From DSNY01 sp040752195 (GTDB lineage Bacteria > Pseudomonadota > Gammaproteobacteria > Burkholderiales > Burkholderiaceae_F), in NCBI GenBank assembly GCA_040752195.1, contig JBFMFC010000007.1, positions 30,107 through 94,106 on the forward strand: DNA of 64,000 bases. Direction: 5' to 3'. The position numbers were made by a program, and so were the translations under genes. The notes beneath the pieces were generated by a model that saw only the letters and a program-made list of their open reading frames with translations, had not been told where the DNA came from and ran no database searches. This document shows positions 26,659-36,000 of this stretch, piece by piece; position 1 is the first letter of the stretch, and each line of letters starts with the position of its first letter.

Positions 26659-27941
26659 TCCCGACCGCGCTGATCACGCTGCTCGTGCTGATGGCGCTGG
26701 CCATTCCGGTGGCTGCATCGCTCGGCGTGCTGGGCATAGTGCTGGCGCAGCTCTTCGCGTTCCTGCCGGTTTCGAAGGCGGCCGGCGAAATCGCGTGGAG
26801 CTCGAGCAACGAGTTCCTGCTGGTCGCGTTGCCGATGTTCATCCTGCTCGGCGAGCTGCTGCTGCGCTCTGGGCTCGCCGAGCGAATGTACGGCGCGCTG
26901 GCGAAATGGCTTTCGTGGCTGCCGGGCGGGCTGATGCACTCGAACATCGCCGCGTGCGCGCTGTTCGCCGCCACCTCGGGCTCCAGCGTAGCCACCGCCG
27001 CCACGGTCGGAACCGTCGCGCTGCCGCAGGCGCGGCGCTACGGCTACAACGAACGGCTGTTCCTCGGCACGCTGGCGGCCGGCGGCACGCTCGGCATCCT
27101 GATCCCACCGTCGATCAACATGATCATCTACGCGGTGCTGACCAACACCTCGGTGCCGAAGCTGTATCTGGCCGGCATCGTCCCCGGCGTCCTGCTCGCG
27201 CTGGGTTTCATGCTGGTCGTTCTGATCGCTTGCGCTTTGCGACCCGCTTGGGGTGGACAGCGGATCGCGGCACCGCTCGCGGAGTGCATCGCGGGCCTGG
27301 TGCACCTGTTGCCTCCGCTCGGCCTGTTCCTCGTCGTCGTCGGTTCGATCTATGCCGGCATTGCCACGCCGACCGAGGCGGCTGCGCTTGGCGTGATGGC
27401 TGGTCTGGGGCTGGCCTGGTGGAACAAGGCGCTGAACTGGCGCATGCTGCGCGCGGCGCTGCTCGGAACGATGCGATCCACCGGAATGATCATGCTGATC
27501 ATCGTCGCAGCGTACTTCCTGAACTTCGTGATGTCATCGATCGGATTGACGACTGCGCTCACCGACACGGTGCAGAGGCTTGGCCTGTCGAAGTGGGAAA
27601 TGCTGATCGCCGTCATCGTGTTCTACGTCGTGCTGGGTTGCTTCATGGAGACGCTGTCGCTGATGATCACGACGATCCCCGTGATCGCGCCGGTCATGGC
27701 CGCGCTCGGTTTCGACATGATCTGGTTCGGCGTCGTGATCATCGTGCTCGTCGAAACGGCGCTGATCACACCCCCGGTCGGCCTCAATCTCTTCGTTGTG
27801 CACAACCTGCGGCCGAGCGGCTCGATGAACGACGTGATCCTTGGCGCGGTGCCGTTCGTTGTCGCATTGTTTGCGCTGCTTGCGGCGCTCGCCTTCTTTC
27901 CTGGATTGGCGCTGTGGCTTCCTTCGGTGATCTCCCAATGA
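26655..27941 (+). CDS. TRAP transporter large permease, DctM family (system 2)
   Basis: A 428-residue channel subunit with 12 or so hydrophobic segments. DctM signatures are present: GSSVATAATVGTVALPQ, LGILIPPSINMIIYAVLT, TPTEAAALGVMAG and ITPPVGLNLFVVHNL. The frame is open far upstream, but the ATG at 26655 overlaps the dctQ stop and gives the normal start MIPTALITLLVLMALAIPVA. The DUF2848 ATG overlaps this gene's stop (ATGA), so transport and downstream metabolism are one operon. Confidence 0.93.
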   Translation: MIPTALITLLVLMALAIPVAASLGVLGIVLAQLFAFLPVSKAAGEIAWSSSNEFLLVALPMFILLGELLLRSGLAERMYGALAKWLSWLPGGLMHSNIAACALFAATSGSSVATAATVGTVALPQARRYGYNERLFLGTLAAGGTLGILIPPSINMIIYAVLTNTSVPKLYLAGIVPGVLLALGFMLVVLIACALRPAWGGQRIAAPLAECIAGLVHLLPPLGLFLVVVGSIYAGIATPTEAAALGVMAGLGLAWWNKALNWRMLRAALLGTMRSTGMIMLIIVAAYFLNFVMSSIGLTTALTDTVQRLGLSKWEMLIAVIVFYVVLGCFMETLSLMITTIPVIAPVMAALGFDMIWFGVVIIVLVETALITPPVGLNLFVVHNLRPSGSMNDVILGAVPFVVALFALLAALAFFPGLALWLPSVISQ

Positions 27942-28266
27942 CTTCTCTCGTTTTTGACGTTTCAGGGGCACAAACGCTCGCGGTACAGGTGCGCGAACTG
28001 GTGATTGCCGGCTGGACCGGCCGCGACGCCGCTGCGATAGAGCATCACATCGAGGAGCTGGCGGCGCTGGGCATACCGCGGCCCTCTCAGGTTCCGCTGT
28101 ACTACCGCGTCAGCAGCACATTGCTGACACAGGGCGACTCGATTGAAGTGCTCGGCGAAACCAGCTCGGGCGAAGCCGAGCCGGTGCTGATTCGCGCGAA
28201 CGGACACTGGTGGCTCAGCGTCGGCTCCGATCACACCGACCGTAAGGTCGAGGCGTACTCGGTCGC
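27938..28266 (+). CDS. DUF2848 family protein, 3' end lost in assembly gap
   Basis: The first 109 residues of a DUF2848 protein, recognised by MTSLVFDVSG at the start, then VRELVIAGWTGRDAAAIEHH, LGIPRPSQVPLYYRVS and SVGSDHTDRKVEAYSVA. This family has a fumarylacetoacetate-hydrolase-like look and no established reaction that I know of. It is usually about 220 residues, so roughly half is missing in the run of N. The ATG overlaps the dctM stop by four bases. Its place between a transporter and a 5-oxoprolinase suggests it acts on the imported compound or an intermediate. Confidence 0.8.
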
Positions 28267-28366
28267 NNNNNNNNNNNNNNNNNNNNNNNNNNNNNNNNNN
28301 NNNNNNNNNNNNNNNNNNNNNNNNNNNNNNNNNNNNNNNNNNNNNNNNNNNNNNNNNNNNNNNNNN
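28267..28366. other. Assembly gap (100 N)
   Basis: Exactly 100 undetermined bases, the conventional filler for a gap of unknown size. The genes on either side need more sequence than this: about 110 residues of DUF2848 and about 150-190 residues of the oxoprolinase N-terminus. The real gap is therefore probably around 0.8-0.9 kb. The open frame running through it is accidental. Confidence 0.95.
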
Positions 28367-31300
28367 CGCATCGGCGCGCACGGCGAGGTCGAGCGGCCGC
28401 TCGACGAAGCGCGCGTTCGGGCGGATCTGCAGGCCGCGTACGCCGACGGGCTGCGCGCGTGCGCGATCGTGCTGATGCACGGCTACCGGTACACGCAGCA
28501 CGAGGCGAGGGTCGCCGCGCTCGCGCGGGAAGTGGGTTTTCCGCAGGTGTCGGTGTCGCACCAGGTCAGTCCGCTGATGAAGCTCGTGGCGCGCGGCGAC
28601 ACGACCGTGGTCGATGCGTACCTGTCGCCGATCCTGCGCCGCTACGTCGAGCAGGTCGCCGCCGAGCTGCCCGGTGTGCGACTGCTCTTCATGCAGAGCA
28701 ATGGGGGGCTCACGGACGCGCACCGCTTCCAGGGCAAGGACGCGATCCTGTCCGGCCCGGCGGGCGGAATCGTCGGCATGGTGCGCGCGAGCCTCGCCGC
28801 CGGCTTCGACCGCGTCATCGGCTTCGACATGGGCGGCACGTCGACCGACGTGTCGCACTACGCCGGCGAATACGAACGCGCCTTCGAGACGCTGGTGGCC
28901 GGCGTGCGGATGCGCGCGCCGATGATGAGCATCCACACGGTCGCCGCAGGCGGCGGCTCGATCCTGCATTTCGACGGCGCGCGGCTGCGCGTCGGCCCCG
29001 ATTCCGCCGGCGCCAACCCGGGGCCGGCTTGCTATCGGCGCGGCGGGCCGCTGACCGTAACCGACGCGAACGTGATGCTCGGCCGCATCCAGCCGGCGTA
29101 CTTTCCGCGGGTGTTCGGGCCGGGCGCCGACCAGCCGCTCGACGCCGACATCGTTCGCGCCAAGTTCACCGCGCTCGCCGCCGAGATCGGGCGCGCGACC
29201 GGGCAGCAGAAGTCGCCGGAGGAGGTCGCCGCCGGTTTCCTCGACATCGCCGTCGGCAACATGGCCGAGGCGATCAAGCGCATTTCGGTGCAGCGCGGCC
29301 ATGACGTGACCCGGTACACGCTGACGGTGTTCGGCGGCGCCGGCGGTCAGCATGCATGCAGCGTGGCGGATGCGCTGGCGATGACGTCGATCTTCGCGCA
29401 CCCGCTCGCCGGCGTGCTGTCGGCCTACGGCATGGGGCTCGCCGATCAGACCTCGATGCGCGAAGTGGCGGTCGAACTTCGCCTGACACCCGAGGCGATG
29501 CCGCAGGTCGCGCAGCGGCTCGATGCGCTCGCCGCCGAGGCGACGCGTGATCTGATTGACCAAGGCGTTCCGCGCGAACGCGTGCGCGTCGTGCGGCGCG
29601 TGCATCTGCGCTACGAGGGCACGGACTCCGCGCTGATCGTCCTCGACGGCGGCCTCGATGCGCTGCGCGCGCAGTTCGACGCCGCGTACGCGCAGCGCTA
29701 CTCGTTCCTGATGCCCGACCGCGCGCTGGTGGTCGAAGCCGTGTCGGTCGAAGCGATCGGCGCCGGCGACACCGCCGAGGAATCGCAGTCCGCGCCGGCC
29801 GCCCGTGCGGGTGCCTTGCAGCCGGCGGCGCGCGTGCAGGCGTACTTCGACGGCCGCTGGCACGACACGCCGCTTTACGTACGCGCGGACACGCGACCGG
29901 GCGATGCGATCGACGGCCCCGCGATCATCGCCGAGGCCAATGCGACGACCGTCGTCGAGCCCGGCTGGCGGGCGCAGGTCACCGAGCGCGATCACGTCGT
30001 GCTCAGGCGGGTGGCCGCGCGCAAGCAGCGTAAGGCGATCGGCACGCAGGTCGACCCGGTGATGCTCGAGATCTTCAACAACCTGTTCATGTCGATCGCC
30101 GAGCAGATGGGGCTGCGGCTGCAGAACACGGCGTACTCGGTCAACATCAAGGAACGGCTAGACTTTTCCTGCGCGCTGTTCGACGTCGAGGGCAACCTGA
30201 TCGCCAACGCGCCGCACATGCCGGTTCACCTCGGTTCGATGAGCGAATCGATCAAGACGGTGATGCGGGAGAACGCAGGCCGGATGACGCCCGGCGATGC
30301 GTACGTCGTCAACGATCCATACAACGGCGGCACCCACCTGCCGGACGTCACGGTGATCACGCCGGTGTTCGACCGTGCCGGCCGCGACATCCTGTTCTAC
30401 GTCGGTTCGCGCGGACACCACGCCGACATCGGCGGCATCACGCCGGGCTCGATGCCGCCGTTTTCGAGAACGCTCGACGAGGAGGGCGTGCTCTTCACGA
30501 ACTTCAAGCTCGTCGAAGGGCAGGGCGCCGATCGCCCGGGCCGGTTGAGAGAGCAGGAGTGCCTGAGTCTGCTGACCGGCGGGCCGTATCCCGCCCGCAA
30601 TCCGCAGCAGAACCTCGCGGACCTGAAAGCGCAGATCGCCGCGAACGAAAAGGGACGCGAGGAGCTGCTGCGCATGGTCGACGAGTTCGGGCTGGACGTG
30701 GTCCGGGCCTACATGCGTCACGTGCAGGACAACGCCGAGGAGTCTGTGCGGCGCGTGATCACGGTGCTGCGCGACGGCCGCTTCGAGTATCAGCTCGACA
30801 ACGGCGCGGTGATCAAGGTCGCGATCGCCGTCGACCGTGCGAGCCGTTCGGCGACGATCGACTTCACCGGCACGTCGGCGCAGCTTCCGAACAACTTCAA
30901 CGCGCCATCGTCGATCAGCGTCGCCGCGGTGCTGTACGTGTTCCGCACGCTGGTCGACGACGAAATCCCGCTGAATGCAGGGTGCCTGAAGCCGTTGAAG
31001 ATCGTCATTCCCGAGGGTTCGATGCTGGCGCCGCGCTACCCGGCGGCGGTCGTCGCCGGCAACGTCGAGACATCGAGCTGCATTACCAATGCGCTGTATG
31101 GCGCGCTCGGCGTGCTGGCTTCCGCGCAGGGGACGATGAACAACTTCACGTTTGGCAACGCGCGCTACCAGTACTACGAGACGATCGCGGGCGGTTCCGG
31201 CGCGGGCATCGTCGATCTGGCGGCCGGCGCCGATTCGAAGGAAGGGTTCGACGGTACCGACGTCGTGCAGACGCACATGACCAACTCGCGGCTGACCGAT

Positions 31301-31633
31301 CCCGAGGTGCTCGAGTTCCGTTTTCCGGTCCGGCTCGAAAGCTATGAGATCCGGCACGGTTCGGGCGGACGCGGGCGCTGGCACGGCGGCAGCGGCGGCA
31401 CCCGGCGCGTTCGCTTTCTCGAGGCGATGACGGCGTCGATCCTGTCGAACAATCGCGTGATCGCGCCTTTCGGCCTGGCCGGGGGAGAGTCCGGCCAGCG
31501 CGGCCGCAATCGCGTGATCCGTGCGGACGGGCGCGTCGAGGAGCTGCCCCACATCGGCAGCGTCGAAATGGCGCCGGGCGACGTGTTCGTCATCGACACG
31601 CCGGGCGGCGGAGGCTTCGGCCGCGCGGCTTAA
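28367..31633 (+). CDS. ATP-dependent 5-oxoprolinase / hydantoinase HyuA-HyuB fusion, 5' end missing
   Basis: The last 1088 residues of an OPLAH-type protein that fuses the HyuA and HyuB halves in one chain. The A half includes the second phosphate-binding motif GFDMGGTSTDVS, GPDSAGANPGPACYRRGG and FGGAGGQHAC. The B half begins near VDPVMLEIFNNLFMSIAEQM and includes ERLDFSCALFD, VNDPYNGGTHLPDV and the terminal DTPGGGGFGR. Such enzymes use ATP to open 5-oxoproline to glutamate; relatives open hydantoins. The N-terminal ATPase motif is lost in the gap. Last gene of the ycsI-dctPQM-DUF2848 operon. Confidence 0.9.
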   Translation, partial: RIGAHGEVERPLDEARVRADLQAAYADGLRACAIVLMHGYRYTQHEARVAALAREVGFPQVSVSHQVSPLMKLVARGDTTVVDAYLSPILRRYVEQVAAELPGVRLLFMQSNGGLTDAHRFQGKDAILSGPAGGIVGMVRASLAAGFDRVIGFDMGGTSTDVSHYAGEYERAFETLVAGVRMRAPMMSIHTVAAGGGSILHFDGARLRVGPDSAGANPGPACYRRGGPLTVTDANVMLGRIQPAYFPRVFGPGADQPLDADIVRAKFTALAAEIGRATGQQKSPEEVAAGFLDIAVGNMAEAIKRISVQRGHDVTRYTLTVFGGAGGQHACSVADALAMTSIFAHPLAGVLSAYGMGLADQTSMREVAVELRLTPEAMPQVAQRLDALAAEATRDLIDQGVPRERVRVVRRVHLRYEGTDSALIVLDGGLDALRAQFDAAYAQRYSFLMPDRALVVEAVSVEAIGAGDTAEESQSAPAARAGALQPAARVQAYFDGRWHDTPLYVRADTRPGDAIDGPAIIAEANATTVVEPGWRAQVTERDHVVLRRVAARKQRKAIGTQVDPVMLEIFNNLFMSIAEQMGLRLQNTAYSVNIKERLDFSCALFDVEGNLIANAPHMPVHLGSMSESIKTVMRENAGRMTPGDAYVVNDPYNGGTHLPDVTVITPVFDRAGRDILFYVGSRGHHADIGGITPGSMPPFSRTLDEEGVLFTNFKLVEGQGADRPGRLREQECLSLLTGGPYPARNPQQNLADLKAQIAANEKGREELLRMVDEFGLDVVRAYMRHVQDNAEESVRRVITVLRDGRFEYQLDNGAVIKVAIAVDRASRSATIDFTGTSAQLPNNFNAPSSISVAAVLYVFRTLVDDEIPLNAGCLKPLKIVIPEGSMLAPRYPAAVVAGNVETSSCITNALYGALGVLASAQGTMNNFTFGNARYQYYETIAGGSGAGIVDLAAGADSKEGFDGTDVVQTHMTNSRLTDPEVLEFRFPVRLESYEIRHGSGGRGRWHGGSGGTRRVRFLEAMTASILSNNRVIAPFGLAGGESGQRGRNRVIRADGRVEELPHIGSVEMAPGDVFVIDTPGGGGFGRAA

Positions 31634-31725
31634 GCCGGAATATCGCCGCGTCGCCGACGGCATTTCGCGGCTTCGTCGGGACGGGCGCACCGAATAATGA
31701 CGGGCGACACTCGCTGGGACCCTCG

Positions 31726-32961
31726 ATGAACGCGCCCGAAAAACTGCACGCCGGTTACGGCAGTGTGCTCGGCACACTTTCGATCTGTTACGCGCCACTG
31801 ATCGACAAGAAGCGCAAGGCGATCGGCACGCGCCTGACGATGCTGTCGACGCGCGCGCAGGAGCGGCTGCAGATCGGGCGCGTCCTCGAGTCGCTGAACG
31901 CGGTGTGGCCCGATGCGTCGGCGCCCGTGCTGGTCGCGCCGCTCGACACGACGCTGGACGACTCCGCGTTCGAGTGGCAGAACCCGAAGAACGCGATCCT
32001 CGAGGTGCCGGCCGTCGCGCTGCGCGACCCCGAAGTGCAGGGCGCGGCGCAGCGTCTGTTCCGCGACGGCAAAAGGCTGGCGCTGCGCGGCCGGCCGGAC
32101 GTGCCGCTGCCGCCCGCGCTGCTCGCCTGCTTCGAGTACGCGCTGATCCACCAGAACGAGGACCGCCGCAGAACCGCCGACGGCACGCCGGTCGCCGCCC
32201 CCGCGGGCGTCTCGCGCCGAATCCCGTTCATCGTCACCGGCGTACAGACCGTGGCCGATGTCGAGGCCGCGTTCGAGCGCGGCGCGACCGCCAGCGTGGG
32301 CTGGCCGCTCGACGACGCGCAGCACAGGCAGGTGCGCCCGCTACAACCCGGACAGGCGGTGGTGCTCGAACTGCTGCGGCTGGTGCGCGACGACGCCGAG
32401 TTGTCCAAGATCGACGCCACGCTCAAGCGCGATCCTGCGCTCGCCTTCAAGCTGCTGCGCCTGGTCAATTCGGCGGCGTTCGGGCTGCCCGTTCAGATCA
32501 CCAGCTTCCAGCACGCGGTGATGATGCTGGGCTACAAGAAGATGATGCGCTGGCTGTCGCTGCTGCTGGCCACCGCATCGAAGGACGCGAACACCTTTCC
32601 GCTGATGCATGCGTCGATCCGGCGCGGCCTTTTCCTCGAGTATCTCGGGGCGAGCGACAGCGAAGCCGAGCTGCGCGACGAGCTGTTCATCACCGGCGCA
32701 TTTTCGCTGCTCGACCGCATCACCGGCGCGCCGTTCGAACAGCTGTTCGAGCTGATCGCGTTGTCGGAGAACGTCGTCGACGCGATTGTGCGCCGGCGCG
32801 GGCCTTACGCGACGTATCTCGCGCTGATCGAAGCGATCGAGCGCTCCGACCCGATCGCGATCGGCAAGCACATCGAAGCGCTTGCGATCCCCGTCGCGGC
32901 GTGCAACCAGGCGCTGCTGCGCGCGATGTCGGCGGCGAACACGCTGGACCCCGATCTCTGA
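31726..32961 (+). CDS. HDOD domain protein with a degenerate EAL-like N-terminal half
   Basis: A 411-residue cytosolic signalling protein. The C-terminal HDOD domain (about residues 205-400) contains LKRDPALAFKLLRLVNSAAF and SFQHAVMMLGYKKMMRWLSL. The first 200 residues resemble the EAL part of YuxH-type proteins but lack an EAL or other catalytic signature, so c-di-GMP hydrolysis is unlikely. No partner gene is nearby: an oxoprolinase lies upstream and purL downstream. Role unknown; HDOD proteins often act in c-di-GMP or stress signalling. Confidence 0.8.
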   Translation: MNAPEKLHAGYGSVLGTLSICYAPLIDKKRKAIGTRLTMLSTRAQERLQIGRVLESLNAVWPDASAPVLVAPLDTTLDDSAFEWQNPKNAILEVPAVALRDPEVQGAAQRLFRDGKRLALRGRPDVPLPPALLACFEYALIHQNEDRRRTADGTPVAAPAGVSRRIPFIVTGVQTVADVEAAFERGATASVGWPLDDAQHRQVRPLQPGQAVVLELLRLVRDDAELSKIDATLKRDPALAFKLLRLVNSAAFGLPVQITSFQHAVMMLGYKKMMRWLSLLLATASKDANTFPLMHASIRRGLFLEYLGASDSEAELRDELFITGAFSLLDRITGAPFEQLFELIALSENVVDAIVRRRGPYATYLALIEAIERSDPIAIGKHIEALAIPVAACNQALLRAMSAANTLDPDL

Positions 32962-33018
32962 TCCGTCGGCGGCGGGCAAGGTCGGCGCGCCTGCCTTCGG
33001 CAAGCGCAAGGCGCCGCC

Positions 33019-33024
33019 TATAAT
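33019..33024 (+). promoter_or_regulatory. Possible -10 element for purL
   Basis: A perfect TATAAT lies 57 bp before the purL start. The -35 at the expected distance (TTCGGC, 32996-33001) is poor, so the assignment rests on one hexamer. No PurR box or riboswitch fold was recognised in the 119-bp gap. Confidence 0.35.
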
Positions 33025-33080
33025 CCGCGCGCGCTCCGGATCGAAGCCCTTTCGCGTTGCGGAGCGCGCCCCGCCTCCGC

Positions 33081-36000
33081 ATGAATCCTGCCGACACTTT
33101 TCTCGCGCTCGACGGCCCGAATGCGCTGTCGAGCTTCCGCGCAGCGCGGCTGCTCGAGCGCATCCGCGCGATCGAACCCGACGCGGCGGCGATCCGCGCG
33201 CGCCACGTCCACTTCGTCCATGCGATCGGTGCACTCGACGACGAGGCGCGCGCCCGCCTCGACGGATTGCTCGACTATGGCGAGCCGGCGGCGCCCGAGG
33301 CGGGGCACGCGGCGGCGTCCTGGCTCGTCGTGCCGCGGCTGGGCACGATTTCGCCGTGGGCGAGCAAGGCCACCGACATCGCTCGCAACTGCGGACTCGA
33401 ACGCATCGCCCGAATCGAGCGCGGCACGCGCTACTCGCTGTCGCTGAGATCCGGCGCGCCGGGCGGACAGCGTGCGCTTTCAGTGGAGAGCGGTCGGCGC
33501 ATCGCGGCGCTGCTGCACGACCGGATGACCGAAAGCGTGCTCGAACCGGACGCCGATCCGCGCACGCTGTTTCGCGAGCTGCCGGGCAAACCGATGCAGT
33601 CGGTTCCGCTGCAGGCCCAGGGACGCGCAGCGCTCGAAAAAGCGAACGTCGAGATGGGGCTCGCGCTGTCGGACGACGAGATCGATTACCTCGTCGACGC
33701 GTATCGCGCGATGCGGCGCGACCCGACGGATGTCGAGCTGATGATGTTCGCGCAGGCGAATTCGGAGCACTGCCGGCACAAGATCTTCAACGCACGCTGG
33801 ACGATCGACGGTCAGCCGCGCGAAGAATCGCTGTTCGGCATGGTCCGCGCGACCCACGCCGCCGCACCGCAAGGGACGGTCGTCGCGTACAAGGACAACG
33901 CGGCCGTGATCGAAGGGCGAGTCGCGCGCCGCTTGTACCCGCGCAGCGACCACGCGCACGGTGCCGTCGGCACCGAGTACGTCGCACACGACGAGCCGAC
34001 ACACACGGTATTCAAGGTCGAGACGCACAACCACCCGACCGCGATTTCGCCGTTTCCGGGTGCCGCCACCGGAGCGGGCGGCGAGATCCGCGACGAAGGC
34101 GCGACCGGCCGCGGCGCGAAGCCAAAGGCGGGGCTGTGCGGCTTCAGCGTGTCGCACCTGCGGCTGCCCGGTGCCCGACGCGCATGGGAAAACGACGGCG
34201 ACGTCACGCGCGGCGAACGCACGGACCGCGATTACGGCTTTCCGTCGCGCATCGCCGACGCGCTCGCGATCATGATCGAAGGGCCGGTCGGCGCCGCTTC
34301 GTTCAACAACGAGTTCGGTCGGCCGAATCTGCTCGGCTACTTCCGCGCGTACGAGCAGAACGTGGCGGGGAGCCGCTACGGCTATCACAAGCCGATCATG
34401 ATCGCGGGCGGAATCGGCAACATCCGCGCCGACCAGACGACCAAGTGCGATCTGCCCGAAGGCACGTTGCTGATCCAGCTCGGCGGGCCGGGCATGCGAA
34501 TCGGCCTGGGCGGCGGAGCGGCTTCGAGTCTGGGTGCGGGCGTGAACATCGAGCAGCTCGACTTCGACTCGGTGCAGCGCGGCAACGCCGAGATGCAACG
34601 CCGCGCGCAGGAAGTCATCGACCGCTGCTGGTCGCTCGGCGGGGCCAATCCGATCCTCAGCATCCACGACGTCGGCGCGGGCGGACTGTCGAACGCGATG
34701 CCGGAGCTCGCCGACAGCGCGGGCAAGGGCGCGCGCTTCGACTTGGCCAAGGTGCCCGTCGAGGAAAGCGGGATGAGCCCGCTCGAGATCTGGTGCAACG
34801 AGTCGCAGGAGCGCTACGCGCTGGCCATCGCCCCCGACCGGCTGGCCGGCTTCGACTGGTTGTGCAGGCGCGAGCGTTGCCCGTACGCGGTGATCGGAAC
34901 CATCGTCGACGACGGCCGGCTCGTCGTCGAGCGGGAAGGCGAGCCGCCTGCGGTCGACATGCCGATGAACGTACTGCTCGGCAAGCCGCCGAAGATGCAC
35001 CGCGACGTGACGCATGTCGCGCGCGCGCTGCCGACGATCGACACGAGCGGATTCGATCTGGCGCAGGTCGCGTTCGACGTGCTGCGCCACCCGACCGTGG
35101 CGAACAAGAGCTTCCTGATCACGATCGGCGATCGCTCGGTCGGCGGACTGAACTGCCGCGATCCGATGGTCGGCCCGTGGCAGGTGCCGGTCGCGGACTG
35201 CGCGGTGGCATTGCTCGACTTCGAGGGTTACGCGGGCGAGGCGATGGCGATGGGCGAGCGCACGCCGGTGGCGGTGATCGACTCGGCGGCCGCGTCGCGC
35301 ATGGCGATCGGCGAAGCGCTGACCAATCTGGCGGCAGCCGACATCGAGCTGGCGCGCGTGAAACTGTCGGCTAACTGGATGGCCGCGTGCGGCGAGCCCG
35401 GCGAGGATGCCGCGCTGTTCGACGCAGTCGCCGCGGCGAGCCGCTTGTGCCGGGAACTCGGGATCAGCATCCCCGTCGGAAAGGATTCGCTGTCGATGAA
35501 GACGGCGTGGCGCGACGGCGCCGACGACAAGCTCGTCGCGTCGCCGGTGTCGCTGATCGTCTCCGCGTGCGCCCCGGTCGACGACGTGCGGCGCACCCTG
35601 ACGCCGCAGCTACGCACCGATTCGGGCGACACCGTGCTCATGCTGATCGATCTGTCGGCCGGCCGGCAGCGGCTGGGCGCCTCGATCTTCGCGCAGGTCA
35701 CCGGGCAGATCGGCAACGATGCGCCGGATCTGGACGATCCCGACCGGCTCGCTGCCGCGATCCGCGCAGTGCGCAAGCTGGCGAACGAAGGCAAGGTGCT
35801 GGCGTATCACGACCGGTCCGACGGCGGACTGTTCGCTGCGGTCTGCGAGATGGCGTTCGCCGGCCACTGCGGCGTGACGCTGAACATCGACATCCTCGCG
35901 ATGGATCCGGTCGCTTCCGACTGGGGCGACTTCAAGGTGCGGACCGAGCAGGTCGCCGTTCGGCGCGACGAGTTCACGCTGCGCGCGCTGTTCAACGAAG

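Noticed and set aside
26795..31633. A single 1612-residue protein spanning the run of N
   Set aside because: It starts out of frame inside dctM and only joins DUF2848 and oxoprolinase pieces because N codons contain no stops.
32962..33080. A purine riboswitch or PurR operator before purL
   Set aside because: No conserved riboswitch core or palindromic operator was visible; only a TATAAT hexamer stands out.
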